Source of the DNA: Gammaproteobacteria bacterium
GTDB taxonomy: Bacteria > Pseudomonadota > Gammaproteobacteria > Eutrophobiales > Eutrophobiaceae
DNA length: 5,534 bases
Direction: 5' to 3'
Assembly: GCA_015661095.1 (NCBI GenBank)
Contig: JACVQI010000183.1
Span: 1 to 5,534, forward strand
Of this stretch, positions 1 through 5,534 are shown one piece after another. Under the pieces are notes generated by a model. The model ran no database searches, was not told where the DNA came from, and was given only the letters and a program-made list of their open reading frames with translations. Within the stretch, counting starts at the first letter, position 1, and each line of letters opens with the position of its first letter. The position numbers and the translations under genes are program-made.

Positions 1-279
1 GCCGCGGATGGTAATAAATGACGTGCCCTGATTCTGGGTTTCAACCATGGTAATGTTGGGCGTACGGGCGATAAAGTCTGCCGGTGATTCGATACCGGCC
101 GATTCGATATCGGCTTCGGTAAAGGCAGTAACTGACACTGGCACATCGGTATAGGATTCGTCACGTTTACGTGCCGTTACAATGATTTCTTCCAACAGGC
201 TTTGCGCTATCGTATCAAACGAGAACACCGCCAAGGATAATGCCAGCAGTATATAACTTGATTTGTATAATCTGAACAT
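1..279 (-). CDS. TonB-dependent outer-membrane receptor, N-terminal part (runs off the left edge)
   Basis: These are the first 93 codons of an outer-membrane receptor that takes up a ligand using energy passed on by TonB-ExbB-ExbD. The translation begins MFRLYKSSYILLALSLAVFS, a signal peptide with a basic start and a hydrophobic core at about residues 9-21. A likely cleavage site follows Ala25 (TIA|QS). The mature start carries a TonB-box-like stretch, EEIIVTARKR (30-39), and then the plug domain: DVPVSVTAF (45-53), a DIESAGI segment (57-63), and ITIRG at the window edge (89-93). The ATG at 279-277 is supported by AAGGGG (292-287, minus strand) with a 7-base gap. The beta-barrel lies outside the window. 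The gene is divergent from the transporter, oxygenase and dehydrogenase genes, so it may import their substrate. The ligand cannot be told from the plug alone. The family call is firm; the role in this locus is inferred. Confidence 0.93.
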   Translation of the reverse strand, partial: MFRLYKSSYILLALSLAVFSFDTIAQSLLEEIIVTARKRDESYTDVPVSVTAFTEADIESAGIESPADFIARTPNITMVETQNQGTSFITIRG

Positions 280-824
280 AAGTAGGCCCCTTATAACTTC
301 CGTTAAGTTGATGCTTGTTGAAAAATGCGACGTTCAATCTGCTACTCATCTCAGGTAGCCGAGTTGACCGATCTGGTATCGCCCCCGTTGCACGGCATCT
401 GTGCCGCACATGTTACTTATTGAATTTACTTGGCAAAAAATACACTTTTTTTGTACACAGGGCAATCCAAATTCCAATACCGGCGTGGAGTTGTATGCCC
501 ACACGCAGTGGGATGAACGAATGCGTCGTTGAATAAAATTAATAAAACTTGCGTCATGGCGGTTTTGTTCTGGATAATGTTGTTACTGAGAAGTAGCGCA
601 AGGCAGCCGGGGGCAAAAACAGGCATTCCGTGCCAAAACAAGCAGTTATTGTGTCTGCAATAATGTTGCACGGAACTAGCCCTCGGAACTGTTTCGAGTG
701 TCACTATGGGCTGTCGCCTGGAGATGGGCAGTATCCCAATGGGCGAATAGAGACATCGGAGTTCATGGTCGGGCGCAGGTTGCTAACCGCATACCGACAA
801 ACCAAGAGCAGAATAACGATCAGC
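280..824. other. Divergent intergenic region, no supported gene
   Basis: This 545-base stretch lies between the receptor and the transporter, which face away from each other, so it should hold both promoters and any operator. Short open frames occur on both strands (for example 315-536 plus and 426-704 minus), but none shows a recognisable domain, a good ribosome binding site or a coherent composition. Small inverted repeats are visible: CGGCA/TGCCG around a 4-base loop (393-406) and CCCAC/GTGGG around a 5-base loop (498-512). Neither is followed by a T-run, so they are not obvious terminators; they could be operator half-sites, but nothing proves it. The sequence is AT-rich around 420-460 and 530-548. 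If the transporter begins at 825, its leader is unusually long. Confidence 0.6.
549..578 (+). promoter_or_regulatory. Candidate sigma-70 promoter for the transporter
   Basis: TTGCGT (549-554) and GATAAT (573-578) are separated by 18 bases and preceded by an AT-rich tract (531-548) that could act as an UP element. Transcription would begin near 585, leaving a leader of about 240 bases before the chosen start of the transporter. The -10 box matches the consensus at five of six positions and the -35 box at the three most important ones. This is only a pattern match in AT-rich DNA. Confidence 0.3.
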
Positions 825-2153
825 ATGCCGTCCGTCACATCCGCGCAACAAGAAGCCCCTTATCCGCCGGCGGCACGGGCGTGGTTCGTCGTAGCCGTTT
901 TGTATCTTGCCTATATGCTGGCATTCATCGATCGGCAAATCATCGCCTTTCTGGTCGGGCCGATACGCGCGGATCTGCAGATAAGCGATTTTCAATTCAG
1001 CCTGATACACGGTCTGGCTTTTGTTATTTTTTACGCCACCCTGGGCATACCCATCGGTTTGCTTGCGGATACCTATAATCGCAAAAAGATCATCACCGTC
1101 GGCATCGGCTTGTGGAGTCTGATGACCGCTATGTGCGGTCTGGCCGGTAATTACTGGCAGTTGTTTCTCGCCCGTCTCGGTGTTGGTGTTGGTGAAGCGA
1201 CGCTGTCGCCATCCGCGGTGTCCATTCTGGCGGATTATTTCCCGCCGCACAAACGCAGTGTCGCCATCAATCTTTATTCGGCGGGTGTCCACGGCGGTAT
1301 CGGTGTGGCGAATATTTTTGGCGGTATGATCGTCGGCTTCGTGCTGGCCGGCGGCGCCGCCGCCATCCCGTTGCTGAACACCCTGAAACCCTGGCAAATG
1401 ACCTTTGTCCTGGTGGGTTTGCCGGGGATACTGGTCGCCCTGCTGGCAGCGACGATACGCGAGCCGGCGCGCCGCGAGATACGCAATAAGGATGCCAGTG
1501 TAAGTTTTGCCGTGACCACTCGATATCTGCGCAAACATTGGCGGGTATACCTGACGCTGATTATCGGGGCCGCACTGACCTCGATGGCGAGTTATGCCAT
1601 GTACAGCTGGGTACCGGCTTTATACGATCGTCGTTTCGACTGGAGCAGCGCCCGCATCGGTCTGCACTTCGGGATCCTGACCCTGATCTTCGGTACTGGT
1701 GGGCTGTTACTCAGCGGCATGCTCGCCGGACGCCTGGTGCAAAGCGGCCGAACCGCCGTCTATTCAAAAATCATGTGCGTGGTCATGGCCCTGTCCGCGA
1801 TACCGGCCGCTTTGCTGGTGGTTATCCCCGATCCCTATTGGACCCTGAGTTGTCTGGCATTCATGATATTCCTGATCGGTATGCCGATAGGCCTGGCGCA
1901 GGTGGCGTTGCAGTCGATTACTCCGAATGAAATGCGCGCTCAGGTCATCGCTATATATCTCACTGCCGTCAGTATCATAGGACTGGGTATCGGACCTTCG
2001 GCGGTAGCCGCCATCACCGATTATGTCTTCGGCAACGATGCGGCAGTGGGTGTTTCGCTGTCGCTGGTCATCGTCGCGGCCGCCATAGCCAGTGTGCTGG
2101 TGCTGGCAGCCGGGATCAAGGCGTATCAGGACAAGGTTCTGGCGCCAGACTAA
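825..2153 (+). CDS. Major facilitator superfamily transporter, spinster-like
   Basis: This is a 442-residue inner-membrane transporter of the MFS fold, most like the bacterial spinster-like group. TM1 contains AYMLAFIDRQI with Asp36-Arg37. The loop between TM2 and TM3 has motif A, GIPIGLLADTYNRKK (74-88). ARLGVGVGEA (116-125) in TM4 and the REPAR stretch (212-216) before the central loop are also typical. About twelve hydrophobic segments are visible up to residue 430. The substrate is unknown; members are often found beside TonB receptors and aromatic or lipid catabolic genes, so an intermediate or product of the downstream oxygenase is a plausible cargo, for import or export. The frame is open from 630, giving up to 507 residues, but the extra N-terminus is not transporter-like. 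The ATG at 825 gives the family's usual length and a short cytoplasmic lead. Its ribosome binding site is weak. An ATG at 765 has CGGAG only 3 bases upstream and is the main alternative. Confidence 0.9.
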   Translation: MPSVTSAQQEAPYPPAARAWFVVAVLYLAYMLAFIDRQIIAFLVGPIRADLQISDFQFSLIHGLAFVIFYATLGIPIGLLADTYNRKKIITVGIGLWSLMTAMCGLAGNYWQLFLARLGVGVGEATLSPSAVSILADYFPPHKRSVAINLYSAGVHGGIGVANIFGGMIVGFVLAGGAAAIPLLNTLKPWQMTFVLVGLPGILVALLAATIREPARREIRNKDASVSFAVTTRYLRKHWRVYLTLIIGAALTSMASYAMYSWVPALYDRRFDWSSARIGLHFGILTLIFGTGGLLLSGMLAGRLVQSGRTAVYSKIMCVVMALSAIPAALLVVIPDPYWTLSCLAFMIFLIGMPIGLAQVALQSITPNEMRAQVIAIYLTAVSIIGLGIGPSAVAAITDYVFGNDAAVGVSLSLVIVAAAIASVLVLAAGIKAYQDKVLAPD

Positions 2154-2260
2154 TACGAAACCACGAAAGATACTATAGACCCTGATGGCATCAGATCATC
2201 CGGCTGCTATGGAATCTGGCCCAGGCATCTTTGGAAAGCGTCATAAGATTTGCCAGTTGT

Positions 2261-2290
2261 TTGACTGCTGTTGTGGTCCAAGGTTACAGT
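2261..2290 (+). promoter_or_regulatory. Candidate sigma-70 promoter for the oxygenase gene
   Basis: TTGACT (2261-2266, five of six consensus bases) and TACAGT (2285-2290, four of six including the key T, A and final T) are 18 bases apart. Transcription would start near 2297, just ahead of the ribosome binding site at 2309-2314. The position suggests that the oxygenase can be transcribed separately from the transporter. This is pattern evidence only. Confidence 0.4.
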
Positions 2291-2308
2291 CTGTTCTCGC
2301 ACCTGGAC

Positions 2309-2314
2309 TGAGGA
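2309..2314 (+). promoter_or_regulatory. Ribosome binding site that fixes the oxygenase start
   Basis: TGAGGA lies 7 bases before the ATG at 2322. This favours 2322 over the in-frame TTG at 2271, which would add 17 residues not resembling the family and would lie inside the candidate promoter. Confidence 0.7.
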
Positions 2315-2321
2315 TGTCGTG

Positions 2322-3773
2322 ATGGAAATCAAATTTCCTAATATTCCGCTTTATCAAGGCTGGGGCGCGCCCCTGCGAGTAGAGTCCGACCTGCGCGATC
2401 TGGAATTGATTCACGGCCAGGTTCCTGAGGATCTCAACGGCACTCTGTACCGGTGCGGTCCGGATCGCCAATATCCCCCCATGCATGGGGATGATATTTT
2501 CATCGATGGGGAGGGTATGGCGCACATGTTCCGTTTCACTAATGGCCATGTGGATTACCGGAGCCGCTGGGTGCGCAGTGAACGATTTCTGTTGCAGGAA
2601 CAGGCGCGCCGATCTTTATTCGGACGCTATCGTAATCGTTATACCAATGACCCGAGCGTCGCCGGCAGGAACCAGGGCACCGCCAATACCAATGCCATCT
2701 GGCATGGACGCAAACTGCTTATCCTGAAAGAGGATTCCCTGCCGGTGGAGGTGCATCCGGATACTCTCGAGACCATCGGGCCATGGGATTATCAGGGTGC
2801 AGTCAAGGCCGTGAGCCTGTCTGCGCATCCCAAGGTCGATTTACATCGCAATGAGTTGTTGACCTATTCCTACCAGGCCACTGGCGACGGCAGTACGGAT
2901 ATCGTTTTTTATATCATGGATGCCGAGGGCAAGGTCACGCAGGAGTTATGGTTCAACATGCCTTATCCCGGCATGGTACATGATTTCGCCGTGACCGATA
3001 CGCATGTCATCTTCCCGTTCTGGCCGGTGATTACGGATATGACGGTGGTCAGGAACGGCGGACCTTATTACCAATGGCATCCGGATAAGGAATGCCATTT
3101 CGCCATCTTTCCCAGGCGCGGCAAGGCAGAGGATATCCGCTGGTTTCGCGGCCCTGCCGCCAGTGCCGGTCACATGATGAATGCCTTTAACGAAGGCGCT
3201 CGCTTGCATCTGGATGTCTGTCTTTATCAGGGCAACTGTTTTGAATTTTTTCCGAGCTACGATGGTTCACCATATCGCCCGTGTCCGCCACAACTGACGC
3301 GGCTCAGCTTCGATCTGGACCAGAATCGTACCGACTATGCCAGCAGGATATTGCTTCCAACGCCTAGTGAGATGCCCAGGATCGATGAGCGCTACATCGG
3401 CAAGACTTACCGCTACGGTTATATGTTATGCCGGTCGCCGGATGCAGCTGCGGCTGGAACCATTGGCCTGTCCGCCATTGGTTGTATCGATCATGAAACG
3501 GGTGCATTGACCACCTGGTCGCCGGGTCCGGACAGCGGGGTGCAGGAACCGATCTTCGTGCCCAGGCAGATCGGCGCCGCGGAAGGGGATGGTTATCTGC
3601 TGGTCCTGGTCAATCGCATGCCGGAGAATCGCAGCGATCTGGCCGTACTCGATGCCCGAAGTATCGCAGACGGTCCGGTGGCTTTGCTCAAGCTCAGCCT
3701 TCGCGTCCGTTCCACCTTCCATGGCATGTGGGTGCCCGGGCAAGCTCTGCAAACCGGCATTTACAACGTTTAA
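2322..3773 (+). CDS. Carotenoid-oxygenase-family dioxygenase, probably lignostilbene-type
   Basis: This 483-residue, apparently cytosolic enzyme belongs to the Fe(II) carotenoid cleavage / RPE65 family, which splits a C=C double bond with O2 into two carbonyl products. No signal peptide is visible. All four iron-binding histidines are present in their motifs: His169 (SAHPKVD), His220 (VHDFAV), His284 (GHMMNAF) and His467 (HGMWVP). Second-shell glutamates are likely at Glu137 and Glu409 (QEPIFVPR). Other family blocks are NGTLYRCGP (39-47), DGEGMAHMFRF (62-72) and NTNAIWHGRKLLILKED (122-138). Length matches the usual 480-500. Lys136, directly before Glu137, and Tyr103 fall where the phenol-binding Lys and Tyr sit in lignostilbene dioxygenases as I recall them, favouring a 4-hydroxystilbene-type substrate over a carotenoid. 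Start: ATG at 2322 with TGAGGA 7 bases upstream. It lies 168 bases after the transporter and before an aldehyde dehydrogenase that could oxidise its product. Family assignment is firm, substrate is inference. Confidence 0.95.
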   Translation: MEIKFPNIPLYQGWGAPLRVESDLRDLELIHGQVPEDLNGTLYRCGPDRQYPPMHGDDIFIDGEGMAHMFRFTNGHVDYRSRWVRSERFLLQEQARRSLFGRYRNRYTNDPSVAGRNQGTANTNAIWHGRKLLILKEDSLPVEVHPDTLETIGPWDYQGAVKAVSLSAHPKVDLHRNELLTYSYQATGDGSTDIVFYIMDAEGKVTQELWFNMPYPGMVHDFAVTDTHVIFPFWPVITDMTVVRNGGPYYQWHPDKECHFAIFPRRGKAEDIRWFRGPAASAGHMMNAFNEGARLHLDVCLYQGNCFEFFPSYDGSPYRPCPPQLTRLSFDLDQNRTDYASRILLPTPSEMPRIDERYIGKTYRYGYMLCRSPDAAAAGTIGLSAIGCIDHETGALTTWSPGPDSGVQEPIFVPRQIGAAEGDGYLLVLVNRMPENRSDLAVLDARSIADGPVALLKLSLRVRSTFHGMWVPGQALQTGIYNV

Positions 3774-3776
3774 ACG

Positions 3777-3964
3777 AAACACAGAGGCACAGAGGACACA
3801 GAGAAAAAATAAAAGCTTAAATTAAAATACAGATTTGCAGGTTGGACTGAACTGATATGAAACCTGATAATATTTATCAATTTACGGTTTCGCTAAGATT
3901 AATCCGAGCTACATTACTGCAAGCTATTTTAAAAAATCTCTGTGTCCTCCGTGACTCCGTGTTT
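3777..3964. repeat. Inverted-repeat element with CACRGAG arms between oxygenase and dehydrogenase
   Basis: Two 27-base arms, 3777-3803 and 3938-3964, are inverted copies matching at 24 of 27 positions and enclose 134 bases of AT-rich DNA. Each arm is three tandem heptamers: CACAGAG at 3780-3786, 3788-3794 and 3797-3803 on the left; CACGGAG, CACGGAG, CACAGAG on the minus strand of the right arm. Weaker complementarity continues inward (AAAAGCTT at 3811-3818 against AAGC..TTTT at 3921-3930). No open frame of note lies inside. The element starts 3 bases after the oxygenase stop and ends 24 bases before the dehydrogenase ATG, so it fills nearly the whole spacer. Similar CACRGAG-rich inverted repeats are, from general memory, dispersed in many environmental bacterial genomes; it may be a MITE-like or REP-like unit. 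It could also fold in the transcript and affect read-through or stability. Confidence 0.8.
3859..3891. other. Interrupted hairpin at the centre of the inverted-repeat element
   Basis: GAAACC (3859-3864) pairs with GGTTTC (3886-3891), and immediately inside it TGATAA (3865-3870) pairs with TTATCA (3874-3879) around a 3-base loop, leaving a 6-base bulge (3880-3885) on one side. It is seen directly in the sequence; any function, such as a conserved core of the element, is unknown. GATAAT (3866-3871) with TTGGAC 18 bases upstream (3842-3847) could also be read as a weak promoter for the dehydrogenase. Confidence 0.4.
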
Positions 3965-3988
3965 AATTAGTTTCTTTGAGGGCTATCT

Positions 3989-4531
3989 ATGACAGCGACT
4001 AAACCAAGGCAATTGCCGGTTCGCAATCCCAGGACCGGTCTCAACGATACCTATATTACCCCGGCATCGGCTGGTGAGATCCGGGATATCTGCCAGCGTT
4101 TGCGCGCGGCGCAGCCGGCCTGGGGCACTGCTCCATTGGCATACCGGATCGGGATCATGCAGCGCTGGGTGGCGGAATTACAGCGTCATCGCGCGGCACT
4201 GGTGACGGCGGACTCCATCGATACCGGCTATGGCCAGATCTCCAGGGTGGCGCCGGACATGGTCATCAATGCCATCAACCGGACCTGCACCGCCGCTCCC
4301 GCAATCTTCGAACGTAACAAGCGTTCCGGTACTTCACCAGGAGCGCCGCAGGTCAAATTCGACACCAATCTGAAACCTTATCCACTGGCCGGTATCATCG
4401 GCCCCTGGAATGCACCGTTGATGTTATCTACCTTGCACGCCATCCCGGCCCTGTTCGCCGGTTGTGCCGTCATAGTCAAACCCAGTGAAGTGGCACCGCG
4501 CCGGCCCTGTTCGCCGGTTGTGCCGTCATAG
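3989..4531 (+). CDS. Aldehyde dehydrogenase, N-terminal fragment
   Basis: This piece has 180 codons ending at TAG (4529-4531). Residues 1-171 are genuine dehydrogenase, including GPWNAPL with Asn141 and VKPSEVAPR (163-171). The last nine residues, RPCSPVVPS, come from reading the second copy of the 56-bp repeat in the wrong frame. It holds part of the cofactor-binding domain but lacks the catalytic Cys and Glu, so it would be inactive alone. Confidence 0.85.
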   Translation: MTATKPRQLPVRNPRTGLNDTYITPASAGEIRDICQRLRAAQPAWGTAPLAYRIGIMQRWVAELQRHRAALVTADSIDTGYGQISRVAPDMVINAINRTCTAAPAIFERNKRSGTSPGAPQVKFDTNLKPYPLAGIIGPWNAPLMLSTLHAIPALFAGCAVIVKPSEVAPRRPCSPVVPS

Positions 4532-4556
4532 TCAAACCCAGTGAAGTGGCACCGCG
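4445..4556. repeat. Exact 56-bp tandem duplication inside the aldehyde dehydrogenase
   Basis: Bases 4445-4500 are repeated without a mismatch at 4501-4556; identity extends one more base (4501 and 4557), for a 57-base match at period 56. The unit covers the codons for PALFAGCAVIVKPSEVAPR. Since 56 is not a multiple of three, the second copy moves the frame and exposes the TAG at 4529-4531. Copies this perfect imply a very recent event or an unmerged overlap in the assembly. Confidence 0.97.
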
Positions 4557-5484
4557 CTTCATACAACCTATGATGGAAACCATCCGGGCCGTGCCGGAAC
4601 TGGCCGAGGTACTGTTGTTCGTCGAAGGTGACGGCGAAACCGGCGCTGCTATGGTGGAAAATGTCGATATCGTCAATTTCACCGGCAGTGTCGCCAACGG
4701 CCGCAAGGTGGCCGAGGCCTGTGCCCGTCGATTTATTCCCGCCATTCTCGAACTGGGCGGCAAGGATCCGGTCATCATCACTGCCGCCGCTGACCTGGAA
4801 AAGGCCGCTACCGCGGTTCTGCGCGGGGCCGTTACCAGTACCGGACAGGTGTGTTTCTCGATCGAGCGGATCTATGTGCAGGAACAGGTTCATGACCGCT
4901 TCGTTGACCTTCTGGTGCGGCAGGCCGGACGAGTGGAGTTGAATTACCCTGATCCTGAAAGTGGTCACATCGGTCCCTTCATCTTCGCCAGACAAGCGCA
5001 GATTGTCGATGAACATATCGAGGATGCCCTGGCCAAAGGCGCGCGGATCCGCTGTGGCGGCAAGAGTGAGAATCTGGGCGGTGGCCTGTATATGCGTCCG
5101 ACCGTGTTGACCGGTGTCCATCACGAAATGAAGATCATGCGGGATGAAACCTTCGGCCCGGTTATGCCGGTGATGAAATATGCCACGGCCGAGGAAGCGG
5201 TGACGCTGGCCAATGACAGCTATTACGGACTGTCGGCGGCGGTCATCGCCGGCGACGAAACCGAAGCCAGGGCCATTGCCGATCAGATCGAGGCCGGTGT
5301 GGTCAGCGTGCAGGATACCTTTTTAACCTTTGCCGGCTTCGGTGTCGCGGATTGGGAATCCTTCAAGTTTTCCGGGATGGGTGGCCGCAGCGGCATCCCG
5401 AATTTCCTGAGAAAACAGGCCGTACTAATCAATACGGCTGAACCGGCCTGTATGCTCAAGGAAGAACTGAAGGCAGTGAAATAA
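4546..5484 (+). CDS. Aldehyde dehydrogenase, C-terminal fragment
   Basis: The second piece can be read from a GTG at 4546 (VAPRFIQPMM...) for 312 codons, ending at TAA 5482-5484. It carries the catalytic half: FTGS, LELGGKDP with the general-base Glu, STGQVC with the nucleophile Cys, and ETFGPVMPV. The GTG is simply a Val codon of the intact protein and has no convincing ribosome binding site, so independent translation is doubtful. The C-terminal KFSGMGGRSG is this protein's version of the usual K-x-SG-x-G-x-E-x-G motif, with Ser in the Glu place. Confidence 0.85.
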   Translation: MAPRFIQPMMETIRAVPELAEVLLFVEGDGETGAAMVENVDIVNFTGSVANGRKVAEACARRFIPAILELGGKDPVIITAAADLEKAATAVLRGAVTSTGQVCFSIERIYVQEQVHDRFVDLLVRQAGRVELNYPDPESGHIGPFIFARQAQIVDEHIEDALAKGARIRCGGKSENLGGGLYMRPTVLTGVHHEMKIMRDETFGPVMPVMKYATAEEAVTLANDSYYGLSAAVIAGDETEARAIADQIEAGVVSVQDTFLTFAGFGVADWESFKFSGMGGRSGIPNFLRKQAVLINTAEPACMLKEELKAVK

Positions 5485-5534
5485 ATTAACATCCGCTGGT
5501 ATTAGCTATTTAAGATAAGTAAAAGGGCTAAATC

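Larger units (their letters stand above)
3989..5484 (+). pseudogene. Aldehyde dehydrogenase, frame broken by a 56-bp tandem duplication
   Basis: This gene encodes an NAD(P)-dependent aldehyde dehydrogenase, which oxidises an aldehyde to a carboxylic acid through a cysteine thiohemiacetal. Two open pieces lie in different frames and join exactly if one copy of the duplication at 4445-4556 is removed, giving 479 residues, the normal family length. In that restored numbering the motifs are complete: GPWNAPL with Asn141, cofactor-binding VKPSE with Lys164, FTGS (212-215), LELGGK with general-base Glu236, GQVC with nucleophile Cys270, and ETFGPV further on. The ATG at 3989 is led by TGAGGG (3977-3982) with a 6-base gap. 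Gene order suggests the substrate is an aldehyde released by the upstream oxygenase, for example a vanillin-like aromatic aldehyde; the sequence alone does not show this. As written no single active protein can be made. No other lesion is seen, so the break is very recent, reversible or an assembly error. Confidence 0.9.

Noticed and set aside
280..300. TTATAA just upstream of the receptor start as its -10 box
   Set aside because: It abuts the ribosome binding site, so transcription would begin at or after that site; no good -35 box is at the right distance.
315..704. Short open frames on both strands in the divergent gap (315-536 plus, 426-704 minus)
   Set aside because: They overlap each other on opposite strands, lack a good ribosome binding site and resemble no known domain; they look like chance frames.
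630..824. N-terminal extension of the transporter to 630
   Set aside because: The 65 extra residues are polar and Cys/Arg-rich without a membrane segment or signal peptide, and the family length is reached from 825.
783..1538. Long minus-strand open frame opposite the transporter (251 codons)
   Set aside because: Low-complexity, Gln/Arg/Gly-rich shadow of the coding strand with no domain.
2155..2174. ACGAAACCACGAAAGA after the transporter stop as a remnant of the CACRGAG element
   Set aside because: It resembles the start of the element (ACGAAACACA) for only about ten bases and has no inverted partner; chance is sufficient.
2182..2194. CTGAT/ATCAG hairpin after the transporter as a terminator
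   Set aside because: The stem is only 5 bp and is not followed by a T-run.
3777..3964. CRISPR array or integron attachment site reading of the heptamer repeats
   Set aside because: The direct repeats are only 7 bases with 1-2 base gaps and the two clusters are inverted, which fits neither a repeat-spacer array nor an attC site.
4378..5124. Long minus-strand open frame opposite the dehydrogenase (248 codons)
   Set aside because: It is a shadow of the strongly supported dehydrogenase on the plus strand; no family features are visible.
5501..5534. TTAGC...GCTAA inverted repeat after the dehydrogenase as a terminator
   Set aside because: The stem is 5 bp with a loop of about 20 bases and no T-run within the window.

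Overview
The window looks like chromosomal DNA of a Gram-negative bacterium, probably a gammaproteobacterium or a metabolically similar proteobacterium. It carries an outer-membrane TonB-dependent receptor whose plug domain has the 'VTARKR...DVPVSV' wording common in those groups, has Shine-Dalgarno-led genes, and is moderately GC-rich. The exact taxon cannot be read from the sequence.

Layout: (1) 1-279, minus strand: the first 93 codons of a TonB-dependent receptor that runs off the left edge. (2) 280-824: a 545-base divergent intergenic region without a convincing gene, holding a candidate promoter for the rightward genes. (3) 825-2153, plus: a spinster-like major facilitator transporter. 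(4) 2154-2321: a spacer with a candidate promoter and a good ribosome binding site. (5) 2322-3773, plus: a complete carotenoid-oxygenase-family enzyme with all four iron-binding histidines and residues that point to the lignostilbene dioxygenase branch. (6) 3777-3964: an inverted-repeat element of about 190 bp filling the next spacer; each arm is built from three copies of CACRGAG. (7) 3989-5484, plus: an NAD(P)-dependent aldehyde dehydrogenase whose reading frame is broken by an exact 56-bp tandem duplication (4445-4500 and 4501-4556). (8) 5485-5534: a short tail with nothing recognisable.

Taken together, the genes read as a small catabolic module: outer-membrane uptake (receptor), inner-membrane transport (MFS), oxidative cleavage of a C=C double bond into two aldehydes (oxygenase), and oxidation of an aldehyde to an acid (dehydrogenase). 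The likely substrate class is an aromatic stilbene or similar conjugated alkene, though an apocarotenoid is not excluded; this is inference from family membership and gene order. The most striking single observation is the 56-bp duplication: deleting one copy restores a 479-residue dehydrogenase with every catalytic residue, so it is either a very recent (possibly reversible) inactivation or an assembly artefact.
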